A stretch of 64,000 nt of DNA from Arion vulgaris (taxonomy: Eukaryota; Mollusca; Gastropoda; Stylommatophora; Arionidae), in assembly GCA_020796225.1 (NCBI GenBank), contig CM036755.1:44868306-44932305 (forward strand), read 5' to 3'. The notes below the pieces were generated by a model. That model was not told the DNA's origin, did no database searches, and saw only the letters and a program-made list of their open reading frames with translations. Below, piece after piece: positions 1-10,811 of the stretch. The stretch's first letter is position 1; every line of letters begins with the position of its first letter. The position numbers were made by a program, and so were the translations under genes.

Positions 1-109
1 CTATCTATCTGCTTACACATATATAATTTTAGTTGGTGTTCCATCCTTTGCTTGTACATTTCTATAATAAACATTAGCCTAACCTATGCTGTGTAACCTA
101 TTTTCCTAG

Positions 110-311
110 AGTGCTGACAAGTGACGCCATCAGTTCATGATGGATACTCTGGTGAGATTGAGGAGACTAGCAGCTGCTGCTGCTGTTAGTGCAGCTGTGA
201 CCTCCAGTCCAGGTGAAGAAACCACTGCTTCACCAGATGGAGGCTCACAAGAGGAAACTAAAAATAGTGTGGATCAGATGAAGGACAAAGTGATGAGCCT
301 GTTTGAGAAAT
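110..311 (+). CDS. syt1: syt1 coding exon 1: lumenal N-terminus
   Basis: The exon begins after a pyrimidine-rich AG at 108-109 and ends before gtgagt at 312. The first 27 bases are 5' UTR. Two adjacent ATGs are present, at 137 and 140; I take 137, but either could start translation. The exon codes for about 58 residues: a basic, alanine-rich start (MMDTLVRLRRLAAAAAV) and a Ser/Thr/Glu-rich stretch, then KDKVMSLFEK leading to the membrane helix. This alanine-rich N-terminus followed by a linker is typical of mollusc synaptotagmin-1. It ends in phase 1; the split codon is completed by TA in the next exon to give Leu, so the junction reads FEKL-PIWAV. Confidence 0.9.
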
Positions 312-363
312 GTGAGTGACGTCTGATTTTTGGTTACTTTAGTCATCATTATAGTTAGTTATC

Positions 364-555
364 TTGATAAAATCTTTACTAGATCGGAAAGTCCAAGGGC
401 GAAGAGCTAGAGGAAGATCGAGAGATAAGTGGGAGGGAAATTTAAAGAAATTGACAGGATACAGTCTGGCAGTGTGCAACACCAAGGCGAAAGACAGGAT
501 GCTGGAGATTCATTGCAGCCCTGCTTCGATGTGGAGACGGCACCTGATGTTGATG
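364..555 (+). mobile_element. 3' end of a non-LTR retrotransposon (same family as 41113-42445)
   Basis: The stretch from about 395 to 550 closely matches 42270-42445: an Arg-rich tail (GRRARGRSRDKWEGN), the phrase acagtctggcagtgtgcaac, and a last segment ending in GAT-rich sequence. It is a 5'-truncated copy lying in the first syt1 intron. Confidence 0.75.
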
Positions 556-559
556 ATAG

Positions 560-1110
560 TTAGTTATAGTCTTTTAAAAAAGAAGATGGAGTTCTTTCTT
601 CTTTTCTCAAATCCTGTTTTGTCTCATAGCGTCAGGATAAGAAGAGATTTATAGAATGGGCTTTTGTGTGCGCTTCATAAGCAGTGTTTTTCACTGCCTC
701 TGTTAATTCTGAGGTCCACCTTTATCGTGGACTGCCTTTTGCTTTGTATCCACACCAAAGTAGCATTGCTCTTTGGTGTGCACTGTCTGTTGGTATCAAC
801 CTTATCGGAGTAGCATTGCTCTTTGGTGTGCACTGTCTGTTGGTATCAACCTTATCGGAGTAGCATTGCTCTTTGGTGTGCACTGTCTGTTGGTATCAAC
901 CTTATCGGAGTAGCATTGCTCTTTGGTGTGCACTGTCTGTTGGTAATCTGCTTATGTATCCAAGCCATTTAATTCGTTGTTTCTTGATTATCATCAGTAT
1001 TGACGTTGTACACACATTTTTTCCCTGATGTCTTCATTTCTAAAACAGTCTCTTCTTGTTACCCCCAGCATTCTGCATAGACACTTCATCTCTGTCGTGA
1101 CTAGTTTTCT
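560..1110 (-). mobile_element. retrotransposon 3' end, antisense, with internal 50-bp array
   Basis: On the minus strand this matches 23330-24010 (shared phrases for KKQQIKWFGHINRLPTDSAP and the tail). Similar minus-strand pieces lie at 12480-12745 and 15590-15990. Between 761 and 945 a 50-bp part of it is repeated about 3.7 times, nearly without change. Confidence 0.7.
761..945. repeat. 50-bp tandem repeat inside a retrotransposon piece
   Basis: The unit starting tagcattgctctttggtg recurs at 761, 811, 861 and 911, about 3.7 copies with almost no differences. Single copies of the same sequence occur in the related piece near 12630, so the array arose by local duplication within the element. 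Confidence 0.9.
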
Positions 1111-1143
1111 TCTATCATTTGATGTCAGCGTCCATGTGTGGCA

Positions 1144-1860
1144 CTAATAGCATAATATTAGGAGAAAGATTGTGTTGAGCAATGCTCTTTTATTGTTCAT
1201 GAAGAAGGATATACCGATGGGTTGGTTCAACGTGGTGAGAAATCCGGCTGGGGTTTCTTGGCTAATGCGCATGGTAGGGTTGTTGCAGAGCGAAGTGGGG
1301 CATACAGGACAACTACTTCTAGTATGAGAATGGAGGTTGAGGCCGTTACTGCTGCCCTCCATTGGATTTCTGGGACTTCATTTACTGGGGCAGTTGTTGT
1401 ATCTGACTCTCAGTCGATGCTTCACAAGATCCAGAAGGGCAGGTTTCGGTATGAGTGGATGTCGTCTATAGAAGTTTCTAACCTCCAGCGGCTTACGTGG
1501 ATATACTGTCCTGGGCATGCGGGTGTTTTACGGTAATGAGAGAGCGGACAGGCTTGCATCAACAGCATCGATTGTTGGGGAGTTGAAGATGGATAAGGGG
1601 ATATTCTTCGGTCTCTTCGAGGCTCTCTGTTGGATGAGGACACTAATATCGATGTTGAATCGATCAAGCGATTTAAGCAGTTTGGAGTTACCCGTTGTTC
1701 AAGTCGAACTGGATGCCTGAGAGGCAGAGTGAGAGGTGTGTTTAATCAGCGAGCCACGGGAACCATCAGTATGCATACTCTTCGATATCTGTTGGGGAGA
1801 CTGAGCACCTATGGGTCTACCCGGAGTGCAATGACGTCAGTTTAGTAACCAATAACCAAT
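1144..1860 (+). mobile_element. retrotransposon fragment with RNase H domain (family A)
   Basis: The + strand frame from 1222 codes for an RNase H domain: a DG near the start (TDGLVQ), EKSGWGFLANAHGRVVAE, the Glu of MRMEVEAVTAALHW, the Asp of VVVSDSQSML, and NERADRLAS after one inserted base near 1526. These are the four acidic positions of RNase H as found at the end of some non-LTR retrotransposon polyproteins. The copy ends at about 1858 with taaccaat repeated, which may be the natural 3' tail. No reverse transcriptase remains. Confidence 0.82.
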
Positions 1861-2334
1861 AACCAATCATGAAGAAGGAGATTTATTGGGCATTTTCTGA
1901 GTAGAAGTGATCAAAGAATCACAAAGTGGCCATTGAAGTGAAAGACAAAGGGTTCAAGATGGGAACCAAATTTTACTGAGAGAGAAGAGAAATACCAGAC
2001 CCTATTACATAGAAGAGATTGAATGAGATGCTCAGGATAGAGCGAAATGGAAAAAGTGCCTGCAGGTCTTATGTACTTACAACAGAGCAAGATGAATATA
2101 TAAATAGTCAGGCCAATACGGCAATATGTTTTCAATTATTCCCCAAAATCCGATAATTTGTTTGCAATTTTCTTACTTGTTCATTTTTTAGATAAACATT
2201 TTTTTAGTGCAGTCCCAACACTTGTTCATTGTTCACTTAGATTATTTTATTTTTGAGTGCCACTTGTTGTCTATAGTAAATATTCTGATAATTTCTTTGT
2301 ATCTGAAATATCATGCTGATTCTGTGCTTTACAG

Positions 2335-2513
2335 TACCAATATGGGCAGTTGTTCTGATCATTGCTGGAGCAATACTGCTGTTGTCGTGCTGTATGTACT
2401 GTGTATGCAGGCGATGTTGCAGAAAAAGGAAGAAGAAGGAAGGAAAGAAAGGACTGAAAGGAGCTGTGGATCTTAAGAGTGTTCAACTTCTTGGAAACTC
2501 CTACAAAGAGAAG
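2335..2513 (+). CDS. syt1: syt1 coding exon 2: membrane segment and palmitoylation cysteines
   Basis: The acceptor is acag at 2331-2334 and the donor gtacat at 2514. The exon codes for the single transmembrane helix (PIWAVVLIIAGAILLLSC), followed at once by a cysteine cluster (CCMYCVCRRCC) and a lysine-rich stop-transfer run (RKRKKKEGKK). In synaptotagmin-1 such cysteines are palmitoylated and the basic run meets acidic lipid. The end of the exon, GAVDLKSVQLLGNSYKEK, is nearly invariant in synaptotagmin-1 and starts the linker to C2A. Phases are 1 in and 0 out. Length is 179 bases, intact. Confidence 0.95.
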
Positions 2514-2639
2514 GTACATCACTCATGCTGTTTCTCTTTCTCTCTATTCTTACTTTCCTTTCTTAGTATATTGAAATATCGTTTACATCAAGAAACACAG
2601 TCTAAAAACCGACATCATCTATTCTACGATGGGAATGAT

Positions 2640-3120
2640 TGATAGGATCATCATGATTGCAGTTCGGTGAGTAACCATGTGTGCTCCGATCTCTTTTTAC
2701 ACAGGAAGATCTCAGCAGCAGTGCACAAACTCTGTAGCACAGGCGAGTGTCCCCAATGTAATTTAGAAGATGGGGAAAATATTTTGTAGGAATTTTATTT
2801 GTAATTTCCTAATGGAATCTTCCCTTTGCAGTGGTTTTTCATCCTGCTCTTCTCGATTTTGAACTGTCAGTGGTTCTTTTTCATGCACAGCATGAGCATG
2901 GAACCTATGTTTTATCATCCGTCTCTGATAGGACTAGGAGCTCGATCTCACTCACACTGAAAGCGATATCTGGAAAAATATCCCAAAGGGAGCGAACGAG
3001 TATCTTTGGAACAAGAAGCTAGCACCTAACCTCTATGTCACAGAGACCTGTCATTATTGAAACAAGAAGCTAGCACCTAACCTCTATGTCACAGAGACCT
3101 GTCATTATTGGAACAAAAAT
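2640..3120 (-). repeat. dispersed CAAT-tailed repeat, with internal 51-bp duplication
   Basis: Similar to 5485-5950 and 40405-40570 in this orientation, and to 46410-46640 and 47140-47578 in the other. Common features are an end next to gattgat, the phrase gctccgatctctttcttaca, and a body with tgtaggaattttat. The family most likely ends in (CAAT)n when read on its own strand. A 51-bp segment at about 3009-3110 is duplicated in tandem. Confidence 0.7.
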
Positions 3121-3154
3121 GTTAATGAAACAAGTATCATCATATCTGCTCACG

Positions 3155-3400
3155 GAGGTCTCCGTGGCTTGGTTACACCCTTTGCCTTGTGAGTCGAAGG
3201 TCGGGGGTTCAAATCCGGACCACGCCGTTCTGTTCACTAGTGCAATTTTTTTCAGAGACCCCTAGGATTGTTGCTGAACTACGGAGTTTGTGCTTTGTGC
3301 AATACTCTCGGCAGGTGGCATGCCATTTCTGTGGAGAGGGAACGAGCCATATGGTGTAAAATCTGGTGCAATGAAGTCAATCCTTCAGCTTTTAAATCTG
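3155..3400 (+). mobile_element. tRNA-headed SINE, family T1
   Basis: The head has an A-box-like tggcttggttac and a B-box-like ggttcaaatcc (3206-3216), as in tRNA-derived polymerase III promoters. The body has agagacccctaggattgttg, shared with copies at 10425-10660, 36095-36335, 45310-45805 and 56800-57000. A short copy lies at 17849-17945. Confidence 0.8.
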
Positions 3401-3561
3401 CTGAAACTGAAGTCTGCTAAAATTATTCCAAACTAACTTGTAGGTAGCTATGTAGAAAGTATTCTATCGGAACCGTTTTACACATATTAATATGACTGAC
3501 CTACCCAGTCTTATTGTCTTCAAAATTTCTCTTTTTTACTCAACACTTTATACAAACCAGG

Positions 3562-3766
3562 ATCACTTCTTGACCTTTTGGCTAAGATCAACGTGTAATG
3601 CTTACTTGATCGCGGTCAAAAAATGGGAGCCTTCAAAGAGCCAATATATTTTTTTAATTCAGAATAGCTCTCATTCGTAAGAAAGATGACACTCTGAGAT
3701 TTTACACGTTTCAAACTTAACTGAGTCCATCCGCTGTTGCACCATCCGATAAGGACCCAATAAAAA
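3562..3766 (+). mobile_element. SINE-like element with U2 snRNA-like head, copy 1
   Basis: The start (atcacttcttgaccttttgg, then ctaagatcaacgtgtaatg) matches the 5' 40 bases of U2 snRNA with few changes. The remainder is not U2: it shares gggagcc, agctctcattcg and a GATAAGGACCC end with four other copies (3985-4147, 21395-21567, 58839-59060, 63673-63875). Confidence 0.75.
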
Positions 3767-3854
3767 AGTTTACAATTTTTTTTACAAAAATAAACATAGA
3801 AATGTTATAAACTACTTGGATTCTCCAAAAGAAGTTAGTTCTTAATTTTCATGT

Positions 3855-3955
3855 TTGTTGGCCTACACACTCTGACATAACCAAAACAAGGTTTATCTTT
3901 AGGTTGAAAGTGCGTGCCTCGGCTTAAAGAGGCTTTAGTCCCCTACATAACTAAC
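3855..3955. repeat. dispersed repeat with 'cggcttaaagaggcttta' core
   Basis: The segment gcctacacactctgacataa to the core at about 3930 recurs at 34035-34115 and 33340-33425 (cagcttaaagaaactttaa, cgatttaaagaagctttaa). The family was not identified. Confidence 0.6.
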
Positions 3956-3984
3956 AGATTTCTCTTTGTTACTTGATACTGTAT

Positions 3985-4147
3985 ACTTGTTTCTCTGTCT
4001 TTTGGCTAATGTCTAAGTGTAGTGCTCACTTGATCATGACCAAACAGTGGAAGACTTCATAGAGCCAATAGGCAACTAAATACATTTAAATACATTTTAA
4101 ACAAAATTCTTATAAATGACGATGACCTGAATTTTTACATGTTCAAT
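3985..4147 (+). mobile_element. SINE-like element with U2 snRNA-like head, copy 2
   Basis: The head reads ttctctgtcttttggctaa; the body has gctcacttgatcatgacca and catagagccaataggcaa. It runs into the GAA-tailed SINE at 4148, so its end is cut or replaced. Confidence 0.7.
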
Positions 4148-4432
4148 CTTCATCTTCTTCGAATGCTCCATATCGACCACTTGTAAACCACTCTCTGTGA
4201 TTTGTATGTGATCTGAGCCCAAGAGCAATTGTACGTTGTGCCAGTTATGTGCCTACAAGTAGGCCAGCACATCCGATTTCTGCGCTGCTTTTTATTTACT
4301 AGGGTAGCATCCTAGGGCCTACATCAGTCGCCTCTTACAACATGCATTGTAGGTTGCAGTGGTACTATTCTTTGCTTCCCTTACGGGCCCCGTCACCACA
4401 CGGGCGATATGTTCAATGATTGCTGGGCCCAT
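4148..4432 (-). mobile_element. GAA-tailed SINE family, copy 1
   Basis: Read on the minus strand it begins near cgcccgtgtggtgacg, holds the core atgttgtaagaggcgactga and the phrase ctagtaaataaaaagc, and ends in gaagatg. Seven other copies lie in the window. No clear B box is seen. Confidence 0.8.
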
Positions 4433-4689
4433 CCATTGCAGCACTGCTAGGTAAGGCCCAATTGTTTTTTAATCTATACAAACATGGTTGACTACCCTGT
4501 ATAATGACTTATCCGAGAGTTATGACGATATAAATTCATATTTGCTTGTGTCCATCCGTTTTCATGTGTATTAATTTCTCTATTTGTTATATTTTTTTGG
4601 TATCTTTGTTTAAGGACTTTGATCAAGACATTTTGTTATTCTTGATTATATTTATTCATTTCATCCTCGTATACATACAGTTGCAATTC

Positions 4690-5022
4690 TTTTGTGTTGC
4701 AACCACTGTAGGACAATACAACCACTGTAGGACAATGCAACCACTGTAGGACAATGCAACCACTGTAGGACAATGCAACCACTGTAAAACAATGCAACCA
4801 CTCTAGAACAATGCAACCACTCTAGAACAATGCAACCATTGTAGAACAATGCAACCACTGTAGAACAATGCAACCACTCTAAAACAATGCAACCACTGTA
4901 GAACAATGCAACCACTGTAGAACAATGCAACCACTGTAGAACAATGCAACCACTCTAAAACAATGCAACCACTGTAGAACAATGCAACCACTGTAGGACA
5001 GTGCAACCACTGTAGGACAACA
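4690..5022. repeat. 19-bp tandem array, about 17 copies
   Basis: The unit aaccactgtagaacaatgc repeats with small changes (gtagg, ctaga, ctaaa). Open frames through it on the minus strand are due to the short unit and do not mark a gene. Confidence 0.95.
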
Positions 5023-5079
5023 GAGAATGTAACCAATTGCAAAATCTTCAGGACATTGAAGTAATATATTAGAGGCACT

Positions 5080-5340
5080 CCAGGACAACAGGTGAGACAT
5101 TACAGAAAAGAACAACACAACAGGTGTATGAGTACGCCCATCAATCAACATCAAATTGGTACAGGTAGTCGCTGGATGCTATTGGAGATATTGCAAAGGA
5201 GGTCAGAGCACATATGGATATTTCCAGAGTGCAATGAAGATACTCCAAACTGAAACAGCTGAGACATTAACTCCTTGTAGACCAAATGCCACGCTACGGG
5301 GCTTTTGGTTTGATGCCTTACACAGAAGCCACACTTAAGA
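5080..5340 (+). mobile_element. 3' fragment of an RNase H retrotransposon (family B)
   Basis: The translated piece resembles the end of 18490-18880: an RTGTVSRW-like phrase, then a Leu-Glu-Ile-Leu segment followed by RRSEH-like residues and a P-E-C/Y-N-E-D-x-P-N ending. Only the last part of the element is present. Confidence 0.65.
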
Positions 5341-5484
5341 GAATTTTTATTCTAAAAATAAATGGCTTATAAAAACATGACTTTTCTCCTGGTCCACTAA
5401 GTGTTAATTATTGCAGACAGTGCAAGATTATAAAGAAATAGTATTATTATCTATAAGTCATGGATAAATCTTTCCTATTATGGA

Positions 5485-5950
5485 TCCGTCTTTATTGATT
5501 GATTGATTGGTTGATTGATTGATTGATTGATGGGACCATCATCATTGCACTTTGTGAGTAACCATTTGTGCTCCGATCTCTTTCTTAGACATGGCGATCT
5601 CAACGACAGTGCATGAACTCTGTAGCACCAGCGAGGCCCCTTGATGTAATTTTGAAGATTGTTAAAATATTATTTAGCAATTGTTTATTTTTAATGTTTT
5701 TAATGAAGTTTGCATGGGCAGCGGCTTTCCAGTCTGCACATCTTGATTTTGAACTGCCAAGGATTTTTTTACGAGCTCATCTTGAACAATGGACTTACAT
5801 TTTACTGCCCTTCTCCGATAGGACTAGAAACTCAATCTCACCTACATTGAAATCTGAGATCTCTGCAAAAATATCTATATCACACCACGATGACATTGGA
5901 ACAAAGCGAGTACCTTTGTAATGAGAGTCAAGCAACTAACTTCTACACCA
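5485..5950 (-). repeat. dispersed CAAT-tailed repeat, copy 2
   Basis: It begins with a (GATT)n run at about 5497-5531 and continues with gctccgatctctttctta. The body matches 2640-3060 and the reverse complement of 47140-47578. Confidence 0.7.
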
Positions 5951-6057
5951 AAGCCACCCCTCCAGCTTCATTGATTCTGAATACAGGAACATCATCTCCT
6001 TTTCTTATATAACTTTGCATAGTGTTGTATACATTAACAAACAGTGATATTGCGCAG

Positions 6058-6183
6058 GTACAGCCAGACCTTGATGAACTTCCAGTCAACATGGAAGATA
6101 ATGAAGATGCAGAGAGTACCAAGTCAGAGGTCAAGCTAGGAAAGCTACAATTCTCATTGGACTATGACTTCCAGAAAGGGGAG
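6058..6183 (+). CDS. syt1: syt1 coding exon 3: linker and start of C2A
   Basis: The acceptor is gcgcag ending at 6057, the donor gtaggt at 6184; 126 bases, phase 0 on both sides. It codes for 42 residues: an acidic linker (VQPDLDELPVNMEDNEDAE) and then the first beta strands of C2A (KLGKLQFSLDYDFQKGE). The reading frame is open and matches synaptotagmin-1 throughout. Directly after it, the intron carries a 2-kb array of 39-bp units (6529-8536). Confidence 0.95.
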
Positions 6184-6528
6184 GTAGGTCAGAGGTCATG
6201 GACAAATTCATGACTACATCAAAGTTTGTTTAAAAGAATATTCTTGATTTTATCTTTAGCTTTTTCTGTCTGTTTAACCTGTATGGTGTTTTGTCTAATT
6301 AGAATTTACCTGTTGTTAAAATATTTGTCTATATTTATATATATAATATAATAATTCCTCTCATACGGTTATATGTTACATAGAGCCTGCAAGCAAATTT
6401 TCCATACCGTTCTGTCCTGGGCAACTCGCTCAATCTAATCTCATGTTAGTGATAACTTGCAGCACTATGCTTTATTGAAAGCATAAATTCATTTTTAAAA
6501 TGTTGGCATTTTATGTTATCCTCAAAGA

Positions 6529-8536
6529 CTGCAGTAAAACTATTGTAAAATATTGATAAAGGTGGAGACTGCTGTAAACTATGTACAATATTGATAAAGG
6601 GGTTGACTGCAGTAAAACTATGTAAAATATTGATAAAGGGGGAGACTGCAGTAAAACTATGTAAAATATTGATAAAGGTGGAGACTGCAGTAAAACTATG
6701 TAAAATATTGATAAAGGTGGAGACTGCAGTAAAACTATGTAAAATATTGATAAAGGGGAAGACTGCAGTAAAACTATATAAAATATTGATAAAGGGGAAG
6801 ACTGCAGTAAAACTATGTAAAATATTGATAAAGGGAGAGACTGCAGTAAAACTATGTAAAATATCGATAAAGGGGGAGACTGCAGTAAAATTATGTAAAA
6901 TATTGATAAAGGTGGAGACTGCAGTAAAACTATGTAAAATATCGATAAAGGGGGAGACTGCAGTAAAACTATGTAAAATATTGATAAAGGGGGAGACTGC
7001 AGTAAAACTATTGTAAAATATTGATAAAGGTGGAGACTGCAGTAAAACTATGTAAAATATTGATAAAGGGGGAAACTGCAGTAAAACTATGTAAAATATT
7101 GATAAAGGGGGAGACTGCAGTAAAACTATGTAAAATATTGATAAAGGGGGAAACTGCAGTAAAACTATGTAAAATATTGATAAAGGTGGAGACTGCAGTA
7201 AAACTATGTAAAATATTGATAAAGGTGGAGACTGCAGTAAAACTATTGTAAAATATTGATAAAGGTGGAGACTGCAGTAAAACTATGTAAAATATTGATA
7301 AAGGGGGAGACTGCAGTAAAACTATGTAAAATATTGATAAAGGGGGAAACTGCAGTAAAACTATGTAAAATATTGATAAAGGGGGAGACTGCAGTAAAAC
7401 TATGTAAAATATTGATAAAGGGGGAAACTGCAGTAAAACTATGTAAAATATTGATAAAGGGGGAAACTGCAGTAAAACTATGTAAAATATTGATAAAGGT
7501 GGAGACTGCAGTAAAACTATGTAAAATATTGATAAAGGGGGAAACTGCAGTAAAACTATGTAAAATATTGATAAAGGGGAAGACTACAGTAAAACTATGT
7601 AAAATATTGATAAAGGGGGAAACTGCAGTAAAACTATGTAAAATATTGATAAAGGTGGAGACTGCAGTAAAACTATGTAAAATATTGATAAAGGTGGAGA
7701 CTGCAGTAAAACTATGTAAAATATTGATAAAGGGGGAGACTGCAGTAAAACTATGTAAAATATCGATAAAGGTGGAGACTGCAGTAAATCTATGTAAAAT
7801 ATTGATAAAGGTGGAGACTGCAGTAAAATTATGTAAAATATTGATAAAGGGGAAGACTGCAGTAAAACTATGTAAAATATCGATAAAGGTGGAGACTGCA
7901 GTAAAACTGTAAAATATTGATAAAGGGGGAGACTGCAGTAAAACTATGTAAAATATCGATAAAGGTGGAGACTGCAGTAAAACTATGTAAAATATTGATA
8001 AAGGGGGAAACTGCAGTAAAACTATGTAAAATATCGATAAAGGTGGAGACTGCAGTAAAACTATGTAAAATATTGATAAAGGTGGAGACTGCAGTAAAAC
8101 TATGTAAAATATTGATAAAGGGGAAGACAGCAGTAAAACTATGTAAAATATCGATAAAGGTGGAGACTGCAGTAAAACTGTAAAATATTGATAAAGGGGG
8201 AGACTGCAGTAAAACTATGTAAAATATCGATAAAGGTGGAGACTGCAGTAAAACTATGTAAAATATTGATAAAGGGGGAAACTGCAGTAAAACTATGTAA
8301 AATATCGATAAAGGTGGAGACTGCAGTAAAACTATGTAAAATATCGATAAAGGGGAAGACTGCAGTAAAACTATGTAAAATATTGATAAAGGTGGAGACT
8401 GCAGTAAAACTATGTAAAATATTAATAGAGGGGAAGACTGCAGTAAAACTATGTAAAATATCGATAAAGGGGGAGGCTGCAGTAAAACTATGTAAAATAT
8501 CGATAAAGGGGGAGACTGCAGTAAAACTATGTAAAA
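6529..8536. repeat. 39-bp minisatellite, about 51 copies, in syt1 intron 3
   Basis: The unit includes gactgcagtaaaactatg followed by taaaatattgataaaggg. Units differ mainly at g/t and a/g positions after gataaagg; two short units lack four bases near 7900 and 8175. Because 39 is a multiple of three, it is open in several frames on both strands, without any sign of coding use. It ends 105 bases before C2A exon 4. Confidence 0.97.
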
Positions 8537-8641
8537 TGAAATTATTTTATCCTTCATTAAAAACCTTTTTTCTTCTTTAAATTTCATTTTGACATAATAG
8601 ATTTTAAAAATAATATTTGTTTTTCTCATTGTTATCTACAG

Positions 8642-8809
8642 CTGTCTGTCAACGTCATCCAGGCTGCAGATTTACCTGGCATGGACATGTCTGGTACTAG
8701 CGACCCTTATGTCAAGGTCTACCTCCTGCCAGACAAGAAGAAAAAATATGAGACCAAAGTTCACAGGAAGACTCTGAATCCTGTCTTCAATGAGAGCTTT
8801 ACCTTCAAG
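8642..8809 (+). CDS. syt1: syt1 coding exon 4: C2A calcium loop 1
   Basis: The acceptor is acag ending at 8641; the donor is a weaker gttatt at 8810. 168 bases, 56 codons, phase 0 in and out. It codes for [20 protein letters not shown] followed by [20 protein letters not shown]. The two aspartates of the first calcium-binding loop (in GMDMSG and SDPYVK) are present, and so is the polylysine strand ([10 protein letters not shown]). It ends in [11 protein letters not shown]. No damage is seen. Confidence 0.95.
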
Positions 8810-8834
8810 GTTATTACCTTTCTCTGACATCTGC

Positions 8835-9108
8835 TGTTCTTATTCTTCTTCTCTTCTTCAAACCCCTTCGATATCAACCACATGTTAAACTACTCTTTGT
8901 GATATGTATCTGATCTGAGCCTAGGCGCGATGGAAATGTGCAAGTTATGCGCCTACCAGTAGGACAGCACATCAAATTTCTGTGACGCTTTTATTTACTA
9001 GGTAGCTTCCTAGGCCCCTACCTCAGTCGCCTCTTGCGACATGCCTTGTAGGTCACAATGTTACTATTCTTTGTTCCTCATGTGGGCCCTGGCAAAACAC
9101 AGACGTAC
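8835..9108 (-). mobile_element. GAA-tailed SINE family, copy 2
   Basis: Minus-strand core atgtcgcaagaggcgactga; the tail is the TTC-rich stretch at 8838-8860. It lies 25 bases after the donor of exon 4, in the syt1 intron. Confidence 0.78.
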
Positions 9109-9146
9109 TATTCTTATCAGTTACATCATCAGAATTTATATTTCTT

Positions 9147-9560
9147 CTACAGAAAGCACTATTGAGACTTTTCTCAACAGAGGTCTTCGGCAGATTCTCA
9201 GACTGAGATGGTATGATAGAGTTGCAAAACATAGACCTGTGGATAAGAACAGGACAGGAACCCATGATGACCCAGGTTAAAAGGAGAAAATGGTGATGAG
9301 TCGTTCATATCTTACGGAAGACACGGTCGAGTGTCACTAGACAAGCATTTGAGTGGAACCTATAAGGAAAGTGAAAAAAGAGATGTACTAAATCGACATG
9401 GAGATGAAGTCTTCTTGAGGAACTGAAGGATGCTGGACTATCCTGGGAAGCCATAAAGAAAACATCCGAGACCAAGAAAAGTGGTAAACAACTGTTGAGA
9501 CCCTATGCTCCACAAGGAGCGGAGTGGAATAAGTCAAGAAAGCACAGAAAGCAACAATAA
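9147..9560 (+). mobile_element. non-LTR retrotransposon 3' remnant
   Basis: Broken frames code for RGLRQILRLRW-like residues near 9180, and near 9500 for a TLCSTRSGVE phrase that commonly ends such polyproteins. Many stops and frameshifts; no function remains. Confidence 0.6.
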
Positions 9561-9759
9561 CATCACTGATGATTTTTTTCTTATCTTCTGAATCGTTGCT
9601 GCTACTGGAGTTGAAGACGCAGGGAATGGCATTATAGAAGTTTGCATCAGGAAACTAAACATTCACCAAAACCTTGCTTCTCTCTCCCCTTCCAATAGTG
9701 GTGATCCTGGTAACAGTAAAACTATGTTGCAGCCTAGCTAAGAACCAGATCATCGTGGG

Positions 9760-10350
9760 CTTATTCAGCACAGCGAAACAGTCGCACACTTCATGAGGGC
9801 TGCGGCGCTTTCAAAACAACGACATCGAGCATGACTATGGAGATCACCACTGCCTCCAGGGCTCTGTCATGGGTGGCTGAGCAACAGGTAACCCATATGA
9901 TTATCATATCAGACTCGATGAATATGCTTCAAATGATTGAATCTGGAAGTATGCGTGTGGAATGGGTGGACAGCATTCTGAGATCACATCTCAAGAAAAT
10001 GATTTGGCTGTACACACCTGGACATGCTGGAGTGTAGGGTAATGAGCGTGCTGACTTTCTTGCAAACAATGCCCCGACTCAAATGGGGAGAAGTATGGAC
10101 AGAACCGATATCATCAATGCGGTACGCTCTCAATTATGTGACATGGGCAAGTCTCAGACACTGGAACGAGTTTGAGAATTAGGCGTTAAGTTTGGACATG
10201 CCAGACAGTGTCGTTTCGTGGTAGAGAGAGAAGATATAGTAATCAATTTCTCATGGGTACAGTGAGCAAATGGACTTTGGGATGGCTGCTGCAGCGGAGG
10301 ACAGAGCATGCATGAGAATGCCCAATGTGCCATGACGTCGATCGCATAAC
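9760..10350 (+). mobile_element. RNase H retrotransposon fragment (family C)
   Basis: Frame 9831-10037 codes for MEITTASRALSWVAEQQVTH, IIISDSMNMLQMI and WLYTPGHAGV; after a stop at 10036 it continues GNERADFLANNAP. The order and the acidic residues (Glu, Asp, Asp) fit RNase H. It is a different subfamily from the copy at 1144-1860. Confidence 0.75.
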
Positions 10351-10424
10351 ATAACATAGCTAAGTAAGTAGGAAAGGAAGAAGGAATCATAACCCAGATC
10401 TAGAGATGCCTCGCTAAAAAAATG

Positions 10425-10660
10425 ATCTAGAGGCAAAGGACTGACTTCATTTCCTCATATGACTCCGTCACTCTTAGCAGAAATGTAACTGCAGAGAGAG
10501 TTGCACAAAGAATGTTCTCTGTAGCTCTAAGAACAATCCTAAAGGATCTCTGTAAAAAATGCACTTTTCTTACCGAAAGACGTTCATATTTGAACCCACA
10601 GCCTTTGTAGTGCAAGACAAACTGCTTAACCACTTTGTCACAGAGGCACCCTGAAAACAG
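10425..10660 (-). mobile_element. tRNA-headed SINE, family T1, copy 2
   Basis: On the minus strand the head has tgtgacaaagtggttaagca and a B-box-like gggttcaaatatg, then a body with agagatcctttaggattgtt. The pieces are in the same order as at 3155-3400. Confidence 0.75.
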
Positions 10661-10811
10661 ATATGTTAGGTTATATGTCAGAGATGGGGATTAAACCTAG
10701 TAGTAGTAAACCTTAATATGTCAAATTGAAGGAACCAATGTGATGTGTTAGATACATCATAGAACTAGATCCATGAAGTTGGAGGCGACAAGTATATCTC
10801 TTCTTGCTCAC

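Noticed and set aside
1..108. A promoter for synaptotagmin-1
   Set aside because: The first exon in the window follows an acceptor AG, so this is intron; the true start is probably outside.
3155..3242. A possible functional tRNA gene
   Set aside because: The A and B boxes are present but the arms do not pair well and the sequence continues into a SINE body shared with other copies.
6591..8629. Lysine-rich and Leu-rich frames in both directions
   Set aside because: They are the 39-base array.
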